Positions 7,458 to 15,773 of a stretch of DNA of 17,607 nt are shown piece after piece. Numbering within the stretch: the stretch's first letter is position 1; every line of letters begins with the position of its first letter. Origin of the DNA: Bordetella parapertussis. Lineage in GTDB: Bacteria; Pseudomonadota; Gammaproteobacteria; Burkholderiales; Burkholderiaceae_D. The stretch covers positions 1 to 17,607 of the forward strand of contig CAMBJI010000008.1 of the NCBI GenBank assembly GCA_945867725.1, in the 5' to 3' direction. Under the pieces are notes generated by a model. It saw nothing but the letters and a program-made list of their open reading frames with translations, did not search any database and was not told where the DNA came from. Both the position numbers and the translations under genes were made by a program.

Positions 7458-8138
7458 ATGAATAAAAATAATACAAATTCAGTGCTTCAACAGCTGTTCG
7501 CAAACAATCGGCAATGGGCTGATTCCATGATTGCGCGTGATCCCGATTTTTTTAGCAAGCTGCTGTCTCAACAGTCTCCGGAATTTTTATGGATTGGTTG
7601 TTCGGATAGTCGCGTCCCTGCAAATACGATTGTGGGACTTGAGCCTGGCGAGTTATTCGTACACCGCAATATCGCCAACGTGGTGGTTCACTCGGATTTG
7701 AATAGCCTGTCTGTTGTGCAGTTTGCGATTGATGTTTTACGCGTCAAACACATCATCGTGTGTGGTCACTATGGGTGCTCTGGCGTGAGGACCGCACTTG
7801 AGCGTCGCAGAGTTGGGTTGGCGGACAACTGGCTTCGCCACGTGCAGGACGTGCACAACAAGCACACAGCTTTTCTACCGACAGAGATGACGCCGCAAGA
7901 TCGCAGCGATCGTCTCTGTGAATTGAACGTCATCGAACAAGTTGTCAACGTGTGCCAGACGACTATCTTGCAAGATGCATGGGATCGCGGCCAAGAGGTG
8001 ACTGTGCATAGCTGGGTCTACAGTCTCGAAGACGGTCTTGTTCGCGACTTGGGTCTGGCAGTGAGTGATCTGGATTCGCTCGCACCTCAACTTGACGCGA
8101 GTTTAGCTCGTTACCAAACTAGCGCTACGGACACATAA
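7458..8138 (+). CDS. can: Beta-class carbonic anhydrase
   Basis: Zinc enzyme interconverting CO2 and bicarbonate in the cytosol, supplying bicarbonate for carboxylation reactions. It has 226 residues, close to E. coli Can (220), which it resembles along its length. Zinc and active-site residues are visible: C48, D50 and R52 in CSDSRVP, and H104 and C107 in GHYGCSGV. LEPGELFVHRNIAN and CELNVIEQV are also family landmarks. The sequence after the second zinc cysteine is Ser-Gly where E. coli has Gly-Gly. The ATG at 7458 has no clear Shine-Dalgarno sequence, but the N-terminal length fits the family. It is a single gene, transcribed towards the minus-strand panB. I see no terminator in the 111 bases after the stop. 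Confidence 0.96.
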   Translation: MNKNNTNSVLQQLFANNRQWADSMIARDPDFFSKLLSQQSPEFLWIGCSDSRVPANTIVGLEPGELFVHRNIANVVVHSDLNSLSVVQFAIDVLRVKHIIVCGHYGCSGVRTALERRRVGLADNWLRHVQDVHNKHTAFLPTEMTPQDRSDRLCELNVIEQVVNVCQTTILQDAWDRGQEVTVHSWVYSLEDGLVRDLGLAVSDLDSLAPQLDASLARYQTSATDT

Positions 8139-8249
8139 GTGTGCGTACGTTGATGACCTGAGTTTATTGTTGGAAGCACAGTTCTACGTAAGTTATACCG
8201 AGCATCGCAGGATCAGAGTCAAGCTGCACAGAAGATTTTTAAACAGAAT

Positions 8250-9083
8250 CTAGAAGCAGTGCTCCATGCCTGGAAAACTCCCATCTTTCACCGCCTGCAC
8301 ATACGCGCTGATGGCGCCGGCAATGTCTGATTGATCTTCCATGAAGTTTTTGACAAATTTGGGTCGTTGTCCAGGGAAGACACCCAGCATGTCATGCATG
8401 ACCAATACCTGACCCGAGCATCCGGGACCCGCTCCGATACCTATTGTCGGTATTAGCAAAGATGTCGTGACACGATCCGCAAGCGTGGTCGGTATGGCTT
8501 CCAGCACCAGCAGCGAAGCGCCGGCATCTTGCAGCGCGAGTGCGTCGGTTAACAGCTGCTCGGCAGCCGCGTCAGTTTTTCCTTGTACCTTGAAGCCGCC
8601 CAGTTGATGAACCGATTGCGGTGTCAGTCCTAAATGCGCGCACACAGGTATCCCACGTTCGACTAGCATTTTTACGGTGGGGGCGAGCCAGCTGCCGCCT
8701 TCCAGTTTGACCATCTCGGCCCCTGCTCGCATGAGCTGTGCTGCATTGTCCAGCGCTGGCTCAGGCGTCGCATAGAACCCAAACGGCATGTCGGCAATCA
8801 GCAGCGGCGCGCGATTGCCGCGTGCTACGCACGCCGTGTGATAGCAGATGTCCGCCAGCGTGACCGGCAAGGTCGTGCCGTGGCCCTGTATCACCATACC
8901 CAGCGAGTCACCGACGAGCAGTGCATCCACACCGGATTGATCCATCGTGGCTGCAAAACTGGCGTCATAACAAGTGAGCATCGCAATTTTTTCAGCGCGG
9001 GTGCGCATTGCAGCGAGCGTCGTAATGGTGATTTTTTTCCGGCTGCTGCCGTTGTCTGATTTCAGATAACCGGTCATTGTCAT
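8250..9083 (-). CDS. panB: 3-methyl-2-oxobutanoate hydroxymethyltransferase
   Basis: First committed step of pantothenate synthesis: transfers hydroxymethyl from 5,10-methylene-THF to alpha-ketoisovalerate, giving ketopantoate. It has 277 residues. Metal and catalytic residues D59 (LLVGDSLG), D98 (ADMPFGFY), E128 (VKLEGG) and E195 (LEAIP) have exactly the spacing of E. coli D45/D84/E114/E181. [10 protein letters not shown] is also present. Two starts are possible. ATG at 9083 overlaps the stop of the upstream kinase gene as ATGA, with GGAG only 1 base before it. ATG at 9077 (275 residues) has the same GGAG at an ideal 7 bases. It is the last gene of the minus-strand operon; panC is not nearby. 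Coupling with folK two genes upstream makes sense because the enzyme uses a folate cofactor. Confidence 0.97.
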   Translation of the reverse strand: MTMTGYLKSDNGSSRKKITITTLAAMRTRAEKIAMLTCYDASFAATMDQSGVDALLVGDSLGMVIQGHGTTLPVTLADICYHTACVARGNRAPLLIADMPFGFYATPEPALDNAAQLMRAGAEMVKLEGGSWLAPTVKMLVERGIPVCAHLGLTPQSVHQLGGFKVQGKTDAAAEQLLTDALALQDAGASLLVLEAIPTTLADRVTTSLLIPTIGIGAGPGCSGQVLVMHDMLGVFPGQRPKFVKNFMEDQSDIAGAISAYVQAVKDGSFPGMEHCF

Positions 9084-9721
9084 TCTCCGCGGTTAAAGAA
9101 TTCTCGCTTGCCTCGCATGCCCGCGATACGTTCCAGCAGCAACTCGAAATCGTCACTGCTTTCGACGGGGTTCAAATGCTCGGCATTCACCATGAGTAGT
9201 GGTGACGTTTCGTAGTTGTAGAAAAAGCGGCTGTAGCTTTCGCAGAGACGCTGAAGGTAGTTTTCCGAAATGCCCGCTTCGCTGGGAATGCCTCGCCGGC
9301 GAATACGTTCTGCCAGCGTCGCAGGTGCCGCTTGGAGATAAATCACCAGATCCGGTCTGGGCGCCGACTGACTGAAGTGGTCGAACAGCTGCCGGTATAG
9401 ATTGAGTTCATCGTCGGCCAACGTGAGTGCTGCAAAGAGAGGATCTTTATCAATCAGGAAATCCGATACTACGGGCGCAGAGAACAGATCAGTTTGTGTC
9501 AGGTCGCGTAGTTGGTTCATCCGCTGAAACAGGAAGAACATCTGGGTCGGCAACGCGTAGCGGGTGGCGTCCCGATAGAATCGCTCAAGAAAAGGGTTTT
9601 CCTGTGGTTGTTCCAGCACCGGCTGCGCATTAGTCTCGGCAGCGATTTTGCGGGCAAGACTGGTCTTGCCGACGCCGATCGGACCTTCCACAACGATATA
9701 ACGATATTTTTCCAAGCTCAT
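9080..9721 (-). CDS. Deoxynucleoside kinase
   Basis: Phosphorylates a deoxynucleoside for the dNTP salvage pathway; relatives are deoxyadenosine/deoxyguanosine kinases. It has 213 residues. The P-loop GPIGVGKTS is at 13-21, followed by the family's [14 protein letters not shown] segment (substrate-binding Glu), a central SDFLIDKD in the place of the DR[SY]-type motif, and the Arg-rich [16 protein letters not shown]. Which base it prefers cannot be told. The ATG at 9721 has only a weak ribosome site, and it is 51 bases from the folK stop, the only real gap in the operon. Its TGA overlaps the ATG of panB (ATGA), suggesting translational coupling. Confidence 0.92.
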   Translation of the reverse strand: MSLEKYRYIVVEGPIGVGKTSLARKIAAETNAQPVLEQPQENPFLERFYRDATRYALPTQMFFLFQRMNQLRDLTQTDLFSAPVVSDFLIDKDPLFAALTLADDELNLYRQLFDHFSQSAPRPDLVIYLQAAPATLAERIRRRGIPSEAGISENYLQRLCESYSRFFYNYETSPLLMVNAEHLNPVESSDDFELLLERIAGMRGKREFFNRGE

Positions 9722-9772
9722 GCCAGAGATGATACGCGATTGCGATAGCGGAATGCCTGCTGCGCGCGTCTT

Positions 9773-10288
9773 TCAGTCGGAAGGCAGCGCAGTGGCAGGG
9801 GCGCCGTCGATGACTTGTATTCGCTGATCCTGAACGCTGTTAAGAAAATCTTGCGCCTGACCCATGCCAGGAATATGGATCGCCGCATCCAGTTCTAGCA
9901 GAGGCTTGAGTACAAATGCACGACCCGTCATGCGGGGATGCGGCACTTCCAGACTGCTGCTCTGTATCTGGGCCTGCCCATAGAGCAATAAATCCAAGTC
10001 CAGAGTGCGGGGCGCGTTCCGAAATGGCCGCTCGCGTCCAAAGGCTTGCTCGATTTTCTGTAATTCCGATAATAAGGTCTCCGCCGCAAGGCCCGTATCG
10101 ATACGCGCTACTGCGTTAACGAAATCGGAGCCATCGGCATCAATGGGAGCGCTGGCGAACAGGGATGAGCTGGCCGACAAGCGAGTATGTGCCAGTCCTT
10201 GCAATGCCGCGATGGCGCTGCGTACGGTTTGCGCCGGATCGCCAAGATTGGCGCCGATGCCGACATAGGCCGAGACCATGACGGTCAC
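9773..10288 (-). CDS. folK: HPPK, 6-hydroxymethyl-dihydropterin pyrophosphokinase
   Basis: Transfers pyrophosphate from ATP to 6-hydroxymethyl-7,8-dihydropterin in folate synthesis. It has 171 residues (E. coli about 159). Family landmarks are YVGIGANLGDP near the start, the catalytic-loop region RPFRNAPRTLDLDLLLYG with the metal-binding DLD, and HPRMTGRAFVLKPLLEL. The start used is GTG at 10288 with GGGGA about 6 bases upstream; it overlaps the pcnB stop as GTGA. An in-frame ATG three codons later (10279) is the alternative. It sits between pcnB and the deoxynucleoside kinase gene in the minus-strand operon. Confidence 0.95.
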   Translation of the reverse strand: MTVMVSAYVGIGANLGDPAQTVRSAIAALQGLAHTRLSASSSLFASAPIDADGSDFVNAVARIDTGLAAETLLSELQKIEQAFGRERPFRNAPRTLDLDLLLYGQAQIQSSSLEVPHPRMTGRAFVLKPLLELDAAIHIPGMGQAQDFLNSVQDQRIQVIDGAPATALPSD

Positions 10289-11637
10289 TGCGCATCCCCA
10301 GAGTCCTTGCTGCGGCCGCGTCCGCCGCGACGCCTTCGCCGCTTCGGTGCAGCACCATCTTCTTCAGGCGGCTTGCGGTTCAGCAGCGATTCACGATCAA
10401 CGCCGTCGGCCTGCATGAATTCAGTCCACCAGTCGCCGAGTTCACCATCGACCTCACCTGATGCACAGCGCAGTAGAAGGAAGTCATAGCCTGCACGCAG
10501 GCGGGTGTGCTCCAGCAGTTTGTAAGGTGATTTACCCGCGCGGCGCTCAAAGCGAGGTTGCATCGCCCAGATATCGCGCATGTCAGTCGCAATCCGTCGC
10601 TGCAGTGCGAGTTTTTCGGTCTGGCCGTCGAGCACATCATCGGCAGCGAGGTGCAGCGCTGGAATCGGATACTCGCCCGCTGCGCGATAAGCTTCCCACT
10701 TTTCCAGGACCTGATGCCACAGCAGAGAGGCAAATAGAAAACCGGGCGAGACCGGCTTGCCTTGCCGTATACGCTCATCCGTGTTGGCCAGTGCCAGTGT
10801 GACGAATTTTTCGCCCATGGGCTGCTCGAGAACGACGTCCAGCAAGGGCAACAGCCCGTGATGCAATCCCTCTTTTCGGAGTTGCTGCAGACAAGCCATC
10901 GCATGACCGCTCATCAGCAGCTTAAGCATTTCATCAAAGACCCGCGCTACGGGCACATTGTTGATCAGCGGTGCCATCACAGAGATCGGCGCGCGGGTGG
11001 TCGGCGCAATCTTGAAATCGAGTTTTGCAGCAAAGCGCACCACGCGCAAAAGACGCACCGGATCTTCACGGTAACGCGCTTCAGGGTCGCCGATCATGCG
11101 CAGCGAGCGGCTGCGAATATCCTTCATGCCGCCGTGATAATCGAGCACCAGTTGCTGCTCCGGATCGTAATACATCGCATTGATCGTGAAATCACGCCGC
11201 TCGGCATCTTCATGCTGCTCACCGAAGGTGTTGTCACGTAACACCCGGCCATGCTCGTCTTTAGGGGCGCCATCTGATGAACTGCCGCGGAAGGTGGTCA
11301 CTTCAATCAGGTCCTGACCAAACATGACATGCACGATCTGAAATCGTCGACCGATGATGAAGGCGCGTCGGAACAGGCGCTTGATCTGTTCGGGTGTGGC
11401 ATTAGTCGCCACATCAAAGTCTTTGGGTTTGAATCCCAGCACCATATCGCGCACCGCACCGCCGACGATGAAGGCTTTGAAGCCCGCGCGCTGCAAGGTT
11501 TCTGTCACACGTACTGCATTGGATGACACATCGTCGGGATCAATGCCGTGCTCATCAGGCCCAAAAACCAGCGGTGCATGAGCCTCGCCAGTGTTTGGGC
11601 TGTTGCCGAGAAGGCGGCGTATGAATTTTCTAATCAT
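10285..11637 (-). CDS. pcnB: Poly(A) polymerase I
   Basis: Adds 3' poly(A) tails to RNA, marking it for decay. With the ATG at 11637 it has 450 residues. The class II nucleotidyltransferase head has GGAVRD (59-64) and the catalytic pair D73/D75 in KDFDVATNATP. RRAFIIGRRFQIVHVMFG and RRDFTINAMYYD follow, and these favour PcnB over the closely related CCA-adding enzyme. A helical C-terminal domain precedes a very basic tail with a run of Arg/Lys and Gly (KRRRRRGGRGRSK), likely RNA-binding. The frame opens 9 codons earlier at 11664, but 11637 gives the normal MIRKFIRRLLG start and overlaps the preceding HAD gene by 8 bases (ATGATTAG). There is no strong ribosome site, so translation is probably coupled. 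Confidence 0.95.
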   Translation of the reverse strand: MIRKFIRRLLGNSPNTGEAHAPLVFGPDEHGIDPDDVSSNAVRVTETLQRAGFKAFIVGGAVRDMVLGFKPKDFDVATNATPEQIKRLFRRAFIIGRRFQIVHVMFGQDLIEVTTFRGSSSDGAPKDEHGRVLRDNTFGEQHEDAERRDFTINAMYYDPEQQLVLDYHGGMKDIRSRSLRMIGDPEARYREDPVRLLRVVRFAAKLDFKIAPTTRAPISVMAPLINNVPVARVFDEMLKLLMSGHAMACLQQLRKEGLHHGLLPLLDVVLEQPMGEKFVTLALANTDERIRQGKPVSPGFLFASLLWHQVLEKWEAYRAAGEYPIPALHLAADDVLDGQTEKLALQRRIATDMRDIWAMQPRFERRAGKSPYKLLEHTRLRAGYDFLLLRCASGEVDGELGDWWTEFMQADGVDRESLLNRKPPEEDGAAPKRRRRRGGRGRSKDSGDAQ

Positions 11638-12301
11638 TAAACAGGTGCAGTATCGGCCAGCCATGCGCTTGTGCGTGAGACGTCAGCTTGGCATTAGGAT
11701 TGGTGGCAACAGGATGGCTTACTTCCGAGAGCAGCGGAATATCGTTTTGCGAATCGCTGTAGAACGTGCTGCGGCTAAAACTGGACAGCGACAGATTCAT
11801 GGTTGAGAGCCACTGGTGCAGGTTGATGACTTTACCCTCTGCAAACGGTGGCGTTCCGATATGTCGGCCAGTGATTTGTCCGTCGCTATCGAGTTCGGGT
11901 TCGGCCGCAATCAGATGGGGCACCCCAAAGGCGTTGGCAATCGGACCCGTTACAAACCGGTTAGTAGCGGTAACAATGGCGATCAGATCGCCCTCCTGCT
12001 GATGCTTGTTGATCAGCGCGATTGCTTCAGGTCGAATCGCCGGTGCGATAACCTCAGTCATGAATTGGGCATGCCAGGCATCGAGCTGAGTGCGAGCAAA
12101 GCGCGCGAGCGTGCCAAACGCGAATTCGAGATACTCAACCGGGTTGAGTGTGCCTTGCTGATACTGCTCGTAGAAGACTACATTGCGTGCGGTGAACGTA
12201 GCCTGATCCACCGCGCCAGCGCGGACCAGGAACTGTCCCCATTCATAATCCGAATCCAAGGGTAGCAGCGTATTGTCGAGATCGAAAAGCGTGAGGTTCA
12301 T
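11630..12301 (-). CDS. HAD-superfamily hydrolase, SerB-like (subfamily IB)
   Basis: Probable phosphatase; substrate unknown. It has 223 residues. HAD motifs: I, FDLDNTLL with nucleophile D7 and acid D9; II, threonine in IVTATNRF; III, a lysine in AEGKVINL; IV, YSDSQNDIPLL with the acidic metal ligands. A helical cap between motifs I and II fits the IB (phosphoserine phosphatase-like) group. Histidinol-phosphate or phosphoserine phosphatase activity is possible in such proteins but cannot be told here. Its ATG overlaps the hda stop (ATGA), and its own TAG overlaps the pcnB start. It is a standard member of this operon in Burkholderiales, as I recall it. Confidence 0.9.
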   Translation of the reverse strand: MNLTLFDLDNTLLPLDSDYEWGQFLVRAGAVDQATFTARNVVFYEQYQQGTLNPVEYLEFAFGTLARFARTQLDAWHAQFMTEVIAPAIRPEAIALINKHQQEGDLIAIVTATNRFVTGPIANAFGVPHLIAAEPELDSDGQITGRHIGTPPFAEGKVINLHQWLSTMNLSLSSFSRSTFYSDSQNDIPLLSEVSHPVATNPNAKLTSHAQAHGWPILHLFND

Positions 12302-12984
12302 GAGGTCGGTTGAGCGTTGCCGAGTTGCAGCAGCTCTCGCAAAAGCGGCATCGTAATGGGGCGCTGCGTCTCCAGAGAGTAGCGATCCAGCGCATCCAGG
12401 ATCGCTGACAGCGATTGCATGTCTCTGCGAGAGTGCGTTAGTAGGTAGGGTAACACGCCGGGCGAGAGTGCCATTCCACGGGCATCGGCTGACTTCGATA
12501 GTGCATCGATTTTTTCTTCGTCAGACAGACCTTGGACCCGATAGACCAGACCCCAGGCCAGCCGCGTACGCAAATCCTCGCGCAGCATTAGCTGTGCCGG
12601 TGGTCTGCTGGCAGCGGCCACCAGCACGCCACCGGCTTCGCGTATCTGGTTATAAAGTGCAAATGCCGCAATCTGCTGGTCGTCATCAAGACGGTCGCAA
12701 TCGTCAAGCAGATACAGCAATATCTCCGGCGACCACGCATAATTCTCAGCGGGTTGGTCGGCGTTCAGGTAAAGCGCTCGTTCGCCTTCGGCCAGTGCGT
12801 GCAGCAAGTGAGATTTGCCAGCGCCTGCTTCACCCCAGAGGGTAATGAAACGCTGATCCAGTGTGGTCGTTTCTCTACGGGCGATATGGCGGAGTATTGA
12901 AGCGAGTTCCTGGTTGCGCCCAATGACGAAGCTATCAAGTGTGGGCGGCCCGGCTGCACCCCAATCAAGCAGTAACTGCCTCAT
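12298..12984 (-). CDS. hda: DnaA regulatory inactivator Hda
   Basis: AAA+ protein that, bound to the DNA-loaded sliding clamp, triggers hydrolysis of DnaA-ATP and so prevents re-initiation of replication. It has 228 residues. The N-terminal QLLLDW is a clamp-binding-type motif (E. coli has QLSLPL). Walker A is GEAGAGKS (51-58) and Walker B LLYLLDD about 89-95. LRTRLAWGLVYRVQGLSDEEK is shared by DnaA and Hda (shown here from its LRTRLAWGL start). There is no DNA-binding domain, which separates it from DnaA. The ATG at 12984 overlaps the stop of the permease gene (ATGA). Being inside the same operon as dNTP salvage and folate genes, it may be co-regulated with growth. Confidence 0.94.
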   Translation of the reverse strand: MRQLLLDWGAAGPPTLDSFVIGRNQELASILRHIARRETTTLDQRFITLWGEAGAGKSHLLHALAEGERALYLNADQPAENYAWSPEILLYLLDDCDRLDDDQQIAAFALYNQIREAGGVLVAAASRPPAQLMLREDLRTRLAWGLVYRVQGLSDEEKIDALSKSADARGMALSPGVLPYLLTHSRRDMQSLSAILDALDRYSLETQRPITMPLLRELLQLGNAQPTS

Positions 12985-14048
12985 GACTGATTGTAGAAGC
13001 TGCTGTTGAGATAATGTTGGCGCAAACGACCAAACACCACCAGAAGAATCGCAGAGGCGGGTAGCGCCAGCAGTACGCCCACAAAGCCGAATAACTGACC
13101 AAACGCGAGCAACGCAAAAATCACGGCAAGCGGATGCAGACCGATGCGCTCGCCCACCAGTCGTGGTGTCAGATAAAAACTTTCGATGAACTGTCCCAGC
13201 CCATACACAATAGCCACGGCGATAAGTCCATGGGCAGTATCAAACTGCAGCACCGCTGCGACGATAGCTAACAGCAGGCCCACACCAAAGCCAATATAGG
13301 GAATGAACACCAGTAGTCCTGTGAGCAGCCCGACCGGAAGCGCGACATCGAAACCGGCCACGGCAAGGCCAATTGAGTAGTACGCCGCCAACAGCAGCAT
13401 GACCAGCAATTGACCGCGCAGATATTGCGCGAGCAGGCTGTCAACTTCCTGTGCTATCGAGGTCACCTGTGCGATCCAGCGGCGTGGTACGTTTTCACTC
13501 ATGCGCGCAAACAGGGTATGCCAGTCCAGCAATACATAAAACAGCACGATCGGTATCAGCAATAGCGTCGCAGCCCATCCGATAACGGCCGTGCCGCCCA
13601 CCCGCAGCCAGTTCAGCATGGCGCTGCTCAAGCCATCGCTTGCGGCGAGTTTTTCAGTGATGATTTCTTGGATGCCCGCCAGATCAAGTCGGCCACCCAT
13701 ACCCATTTGACGCAGCCAGACGCCCACACTGCCATCAATGCGATCCAGCAGTATGGGCAGCCTTTGTTTGAGGATGGGTAGTTCTTCACCCAGTACGGGC
13801 AGGACGATGAGAACGATGGCCGCGATCAGCAGCCCGACAGCAGCGATGGCGATCAGCGCCGCCACGGTGCGCGGCATTCCGCGTGCTGTCAGCGTATCTA
13901 CCCCGGGATTAAGGATGTATCCAATGATTCCCGCAGCGACAAAGGGCGTCAGAATAGGCCCGAGCAGGACCAGCATAACGGCCAGCAAAATGCCAACGGC
14001 TAGCCATAGCAGGGTCTGTCTTTGTTCGGGCGTGGTCACCATGGGCAT
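12981..14048 (-). CDS. AI-2E family (PerM-like) membrane permease
   Basis: Multi-pass inner-membrane protein of the AI-2E exporter family; substrate unknown. With the ATG at 14048 it has 355 residues. Two N-terminal membrane helices (LLWLAVGILLAVMLVLLGPI) are followed by further helices, a soluble stretch and a C-terminal block with the family's FIPYIGFGVG, SFYLTPRLVGERIGLHP and LPASAI-like segments. The frame stays open to an ATG at 14108, adding a 20-residue Ser/Pro/Arg-rich stretch unlike family N-termini; a third ATG is at 14042. None has a strong ribosome site. It is the first gene of the minus-strand operon and divergent from purM. Despite the name, the sequence does not show autoinducer export. 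Confidence 0.88.
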   Translation of the reverse strand: MPMVTTPEQRQTLLWLAVGILLAVMLVLLGPILTPFVAAGIIGYILNPGVDTLTARGMPRTVAALIAIAAVGLLIAAIVLIVLPVLGEELPILKQRLPILLDRIDGSVGVWLRQMGMGGRLDLAGIQEIITEKLAASDGLSSAMLNWLRVGGTAVIGWAATLLLIPIVLFYVLLDWHTLFARMSENVPRRWIAQVTSIAQEVDSLLAQYLRGQLLVMLLLAAYYSIGLAVAGFDVALPVGLLTGLLVFIPYIGFGVGLLLAIVAAVLQFDTAHGLIAVAIVYGLGQFIESFYLTPRLVGERIGLHPLAVIFALLAFGQLFGFVGVLLALPASAILLVVFGRLRQHYLNSSFYNQS

Positions 14049-14069
14049 GTCTCGCGGGGCCGGGGAGGG

Positions 14070-14135
14070 CGATTTGGTAAAATGTCGGTCACTCCGGCAC
14101 TCTGGCACCGTCGCAGCTGCGTCATTTTACCGTTT
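14070..14135. promoter_or_regulatory. Putative divergent promoters, permease operon and purM
   Basis: GGTAAAATG occurs at 14076-14084 on the plus strand and as its inverse CATTTTACC at 14123-14131. On the plus strand it reads TTTGGTAAAAT, a TGnTAAAAT extended -10, placing a purM start site about 84 bases before its ATG. The inverse copy would give a start near 14116, about 68 bases before the ATG at 14048. Neither has a good -35, so this is tentative. Confidence 0.45.
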
Positions 14136-14173
14136 CCTCTGCCTGATTTCCCATTCATTCATCATCCGCAATC

Positions 14174-15217
14174 ATGTCCACAAAGCCCCCGGTTTCCCTC
14201 TCTTATCGCGATGCAGGTGTTGATATCGATGCCGGCGATGCCTTGATCGAAGCGATCAAGCCATTTGCCAAGCGCACGATGCGTGACGGTGTACTTGCCG
14301 GTATCGGTGGCTTTGGTGCGTTGTTTGAAGTCAGTAAAAAATACCGCGAACCTGTGCTGGTCTCCGGAACCGATGGTGTCGGTACCAAACTGAAACTGGC
14401 ATTTCATCTGAACCGGCACGACACGGTCGGCATCGATCTGGTTGCCATGAGTGTCAACGACATTCTGGTTCAGGGTGCTGAACCCCTCTTCTTTTTAGAT
14501 TACTTTGCCTGTGGCCGTTTGGATGTTGCGACGGCGACCGACGTCATCAAAGGCATTGCAGCGGGTTGCGAACAGGCTGGCTGTGCATTGATAGGCGGCG
14601 AGACGGCAGAGATGCCGAGTATGTACCCCGACGGTGAATATGACCTCGCCGGTTTTGCTGTGGGCGCGGTAGAAAAATCTCGGATCATTGATGGTAAAAA
14701 AATCAGCCCCGGTGATGTCGTGCTCGGTTTGGCATCATCAGGCGCGCATTCGAACGGTTACTCGTTGGTGCGCAAAATTCTTGATGTTGCCAAGCCGGAT
14801 CTGAATGCAGACTTTCATGGGCGGCCACTATCGGATGTGCTGATTGCGCCAACGCGCATTTATGTAAAGCCGTTGCTGGCGCTAATGGAAAAAATTGATA
14901 TCCACGGCCTGGTTCACATCACCGGTGGAGGACTGGTTGAAAATATTCCGCGCGTATTGCAACCTGAGCTCACCGCCGTACTTCACCGCGATGCCTGGCA
15001 AATGCCACCGTTGTTCACATGGCTGCAGCAGCATGGTGGTGTCGAGGATGCGGAAATGCATCGTGTCTTTAATTGCGGTATCGGTATGACAGTCATTGTC
15101 GCTGAAGACAAGGCTGACGAAACTGAAGCGATGCTCAGGCAATCAGGCGAAACGGTTTTCCGTTTGGGAGAAATTCGTGAACGTCAGCAAGGCGAGCCGC
15201 AGACTATCGTCGAATAG
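14174..15217 (+). CDS. purM: Phosphoribosylformylglycinamidine cyclo-ligase (AIR synthetase)
   Basis: Fifth step of de novo purine synthesis: ATP-dependent ring closure of FGAM to aminoimidazole ribotide. It has 347 residues, the usual length. Landmarks in order are [28 protein letters not shown] (substrate and ATP loop), [55 protein letters not shown] and [15 protein letters not shown]. The ATG at 14174 fits the family N-terminus; no clear Shine-Dalgarno precedes it. It is transcribed divergently from the permease-hda-pcnB operon. Its stop lies only 7 bases from the stop of the convergent hypothetical gene, with no terminator visible between them. Confidence 0.98.
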   Translation: MSTKPPVSLSYRDAGVDIDAGDALIEAIKPFAKRTMRDGVLAGIGGFGALFEVSKKYREPVLVSGTDGVGTKLKLAFHLNRHDTVGIDLVAMSVNDILVQGAEPLFFLDYFACGRLDVATATDVIKGIAAGCEQAGCALIGGETAEMPSMYPDGEYDLAGFAVGAVEKSRIIDGKKISPGDVVLGLASSGAHSNGYSLVRKILDVAKPDLNADFHGRPLSDVLIAPTRIYVKPLLALMEKIDIHGLVHITGGGLVENIPRVLQPELTAVLHRDAWQMPPLFTWLQQHGGVEDAEMHRVFNCGIGMTVIVAEDKADETEAMLRQSGETVFRLGEIRERQQGEPQTIVE

Positions 15218-15224
15218 TACTTGC

Positions 15225-15773
15225 CTAGCAATCGTCATAAGGACTCGTTCGGCCGTTCAAATGAACCTGTACTAGTCGGCCATTTCGCATGTTGAAGAAA
15301 AACCGAAAATCATCGCGATCTCCATCGCTGCCATCGCAATACATGATGTAGTTATCTTCGTTCAGACTGCGTTTTGGCTCGCCCAGATAGCCGTCTGAAG
15401 GTACTGATCGACGAGTCACCTGCGGCACCGGAATCCGAAATCTCAACGTGCCATCGGGTTTGAGTACGTTCCAGTATCGCCCGCCCGGCGTGACATACAC
15501 CAGCCCCGATCTGTCAGGGATAGGCACCGGACAATGCTGATTCTCAATAATCTCGTCCTGAAATATCCAGCGTGTGGCTACCGGAAAGCGTGTCTTATCG
15601 GGGCCGATCAGCTGATAAATCCATTTCATGATGTCGCGCGTCGGCTCATGAAAACGAGAAACCGATCCGTCATTCCAGACCTTTACCGGATTTTTGATCA
15701 GATCGCGTGCCTTCAACTTCAATTTTTGAGGCGGATTAGTGTCCTCTTTCATCACATCCTCGTCAGCGTCCAT
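15225..15773 (-). CDS. Hypothetical protein, unrecognised
   Basis: 182 residues; I do not recognise the family. No signal peptide or membrane segment is visible, so it is probably cytosolic. The N-terminus is charged (MDADEDVMKEDTNPPQKLK). The middle is rich in Trp, Tyr, Pro and Arg, with VWNDGSVSRFHEPTRD, WIFQDEIIENQHCPVPIPD and GRYWNVLKPDGTLRFRIP, which suggests beta strands and a Gly-Pro-rich fold. The C-terminal half has an acidic SDGDRDD and FFFNMRNGRL. Two starts are possible: ATG 15773, or ATG 15752 (175 residues), which has GAGGA 4 bases upstream. It is convergent with purM, and the non-coding spacer upstream carries repeats that might regulate it. Coding bias and length make it likely to be real. 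Confidence 0.7.
   Translation of the reverse strand: MDADEDVMKEDTNPPQKLKLKARDLIKNPVKVWNDGSVSRFHEPTRDIMKWIYQLIGPDKTRFPVATRWIFQDEIIENQHCPVPIPDRSGLVYVTPGGRYWNVLKPDGTLRFRIPVPQVTRRSVPSDGYLGEPKRSLNEDNYIMYCDGSDGDRDDFRFFFNMRNGRLVQVHLNGRTSPYDDC

Noticed and set aside
10762..11241. 159-residue plus-strand open frame across pcnB
   Set aside because: Antisense to conserved poly(A) polymerase sequence, with His/Gln/Arg-rich shadow composition.
14049..14108. Extended N-terminus of the AI-2E permease
   Set aside because: The extra 20 residues (Arg/Ser/Pro-rich) are unlike family N-termini, and the predicted transcription start near 14116 leaves almost no leader.
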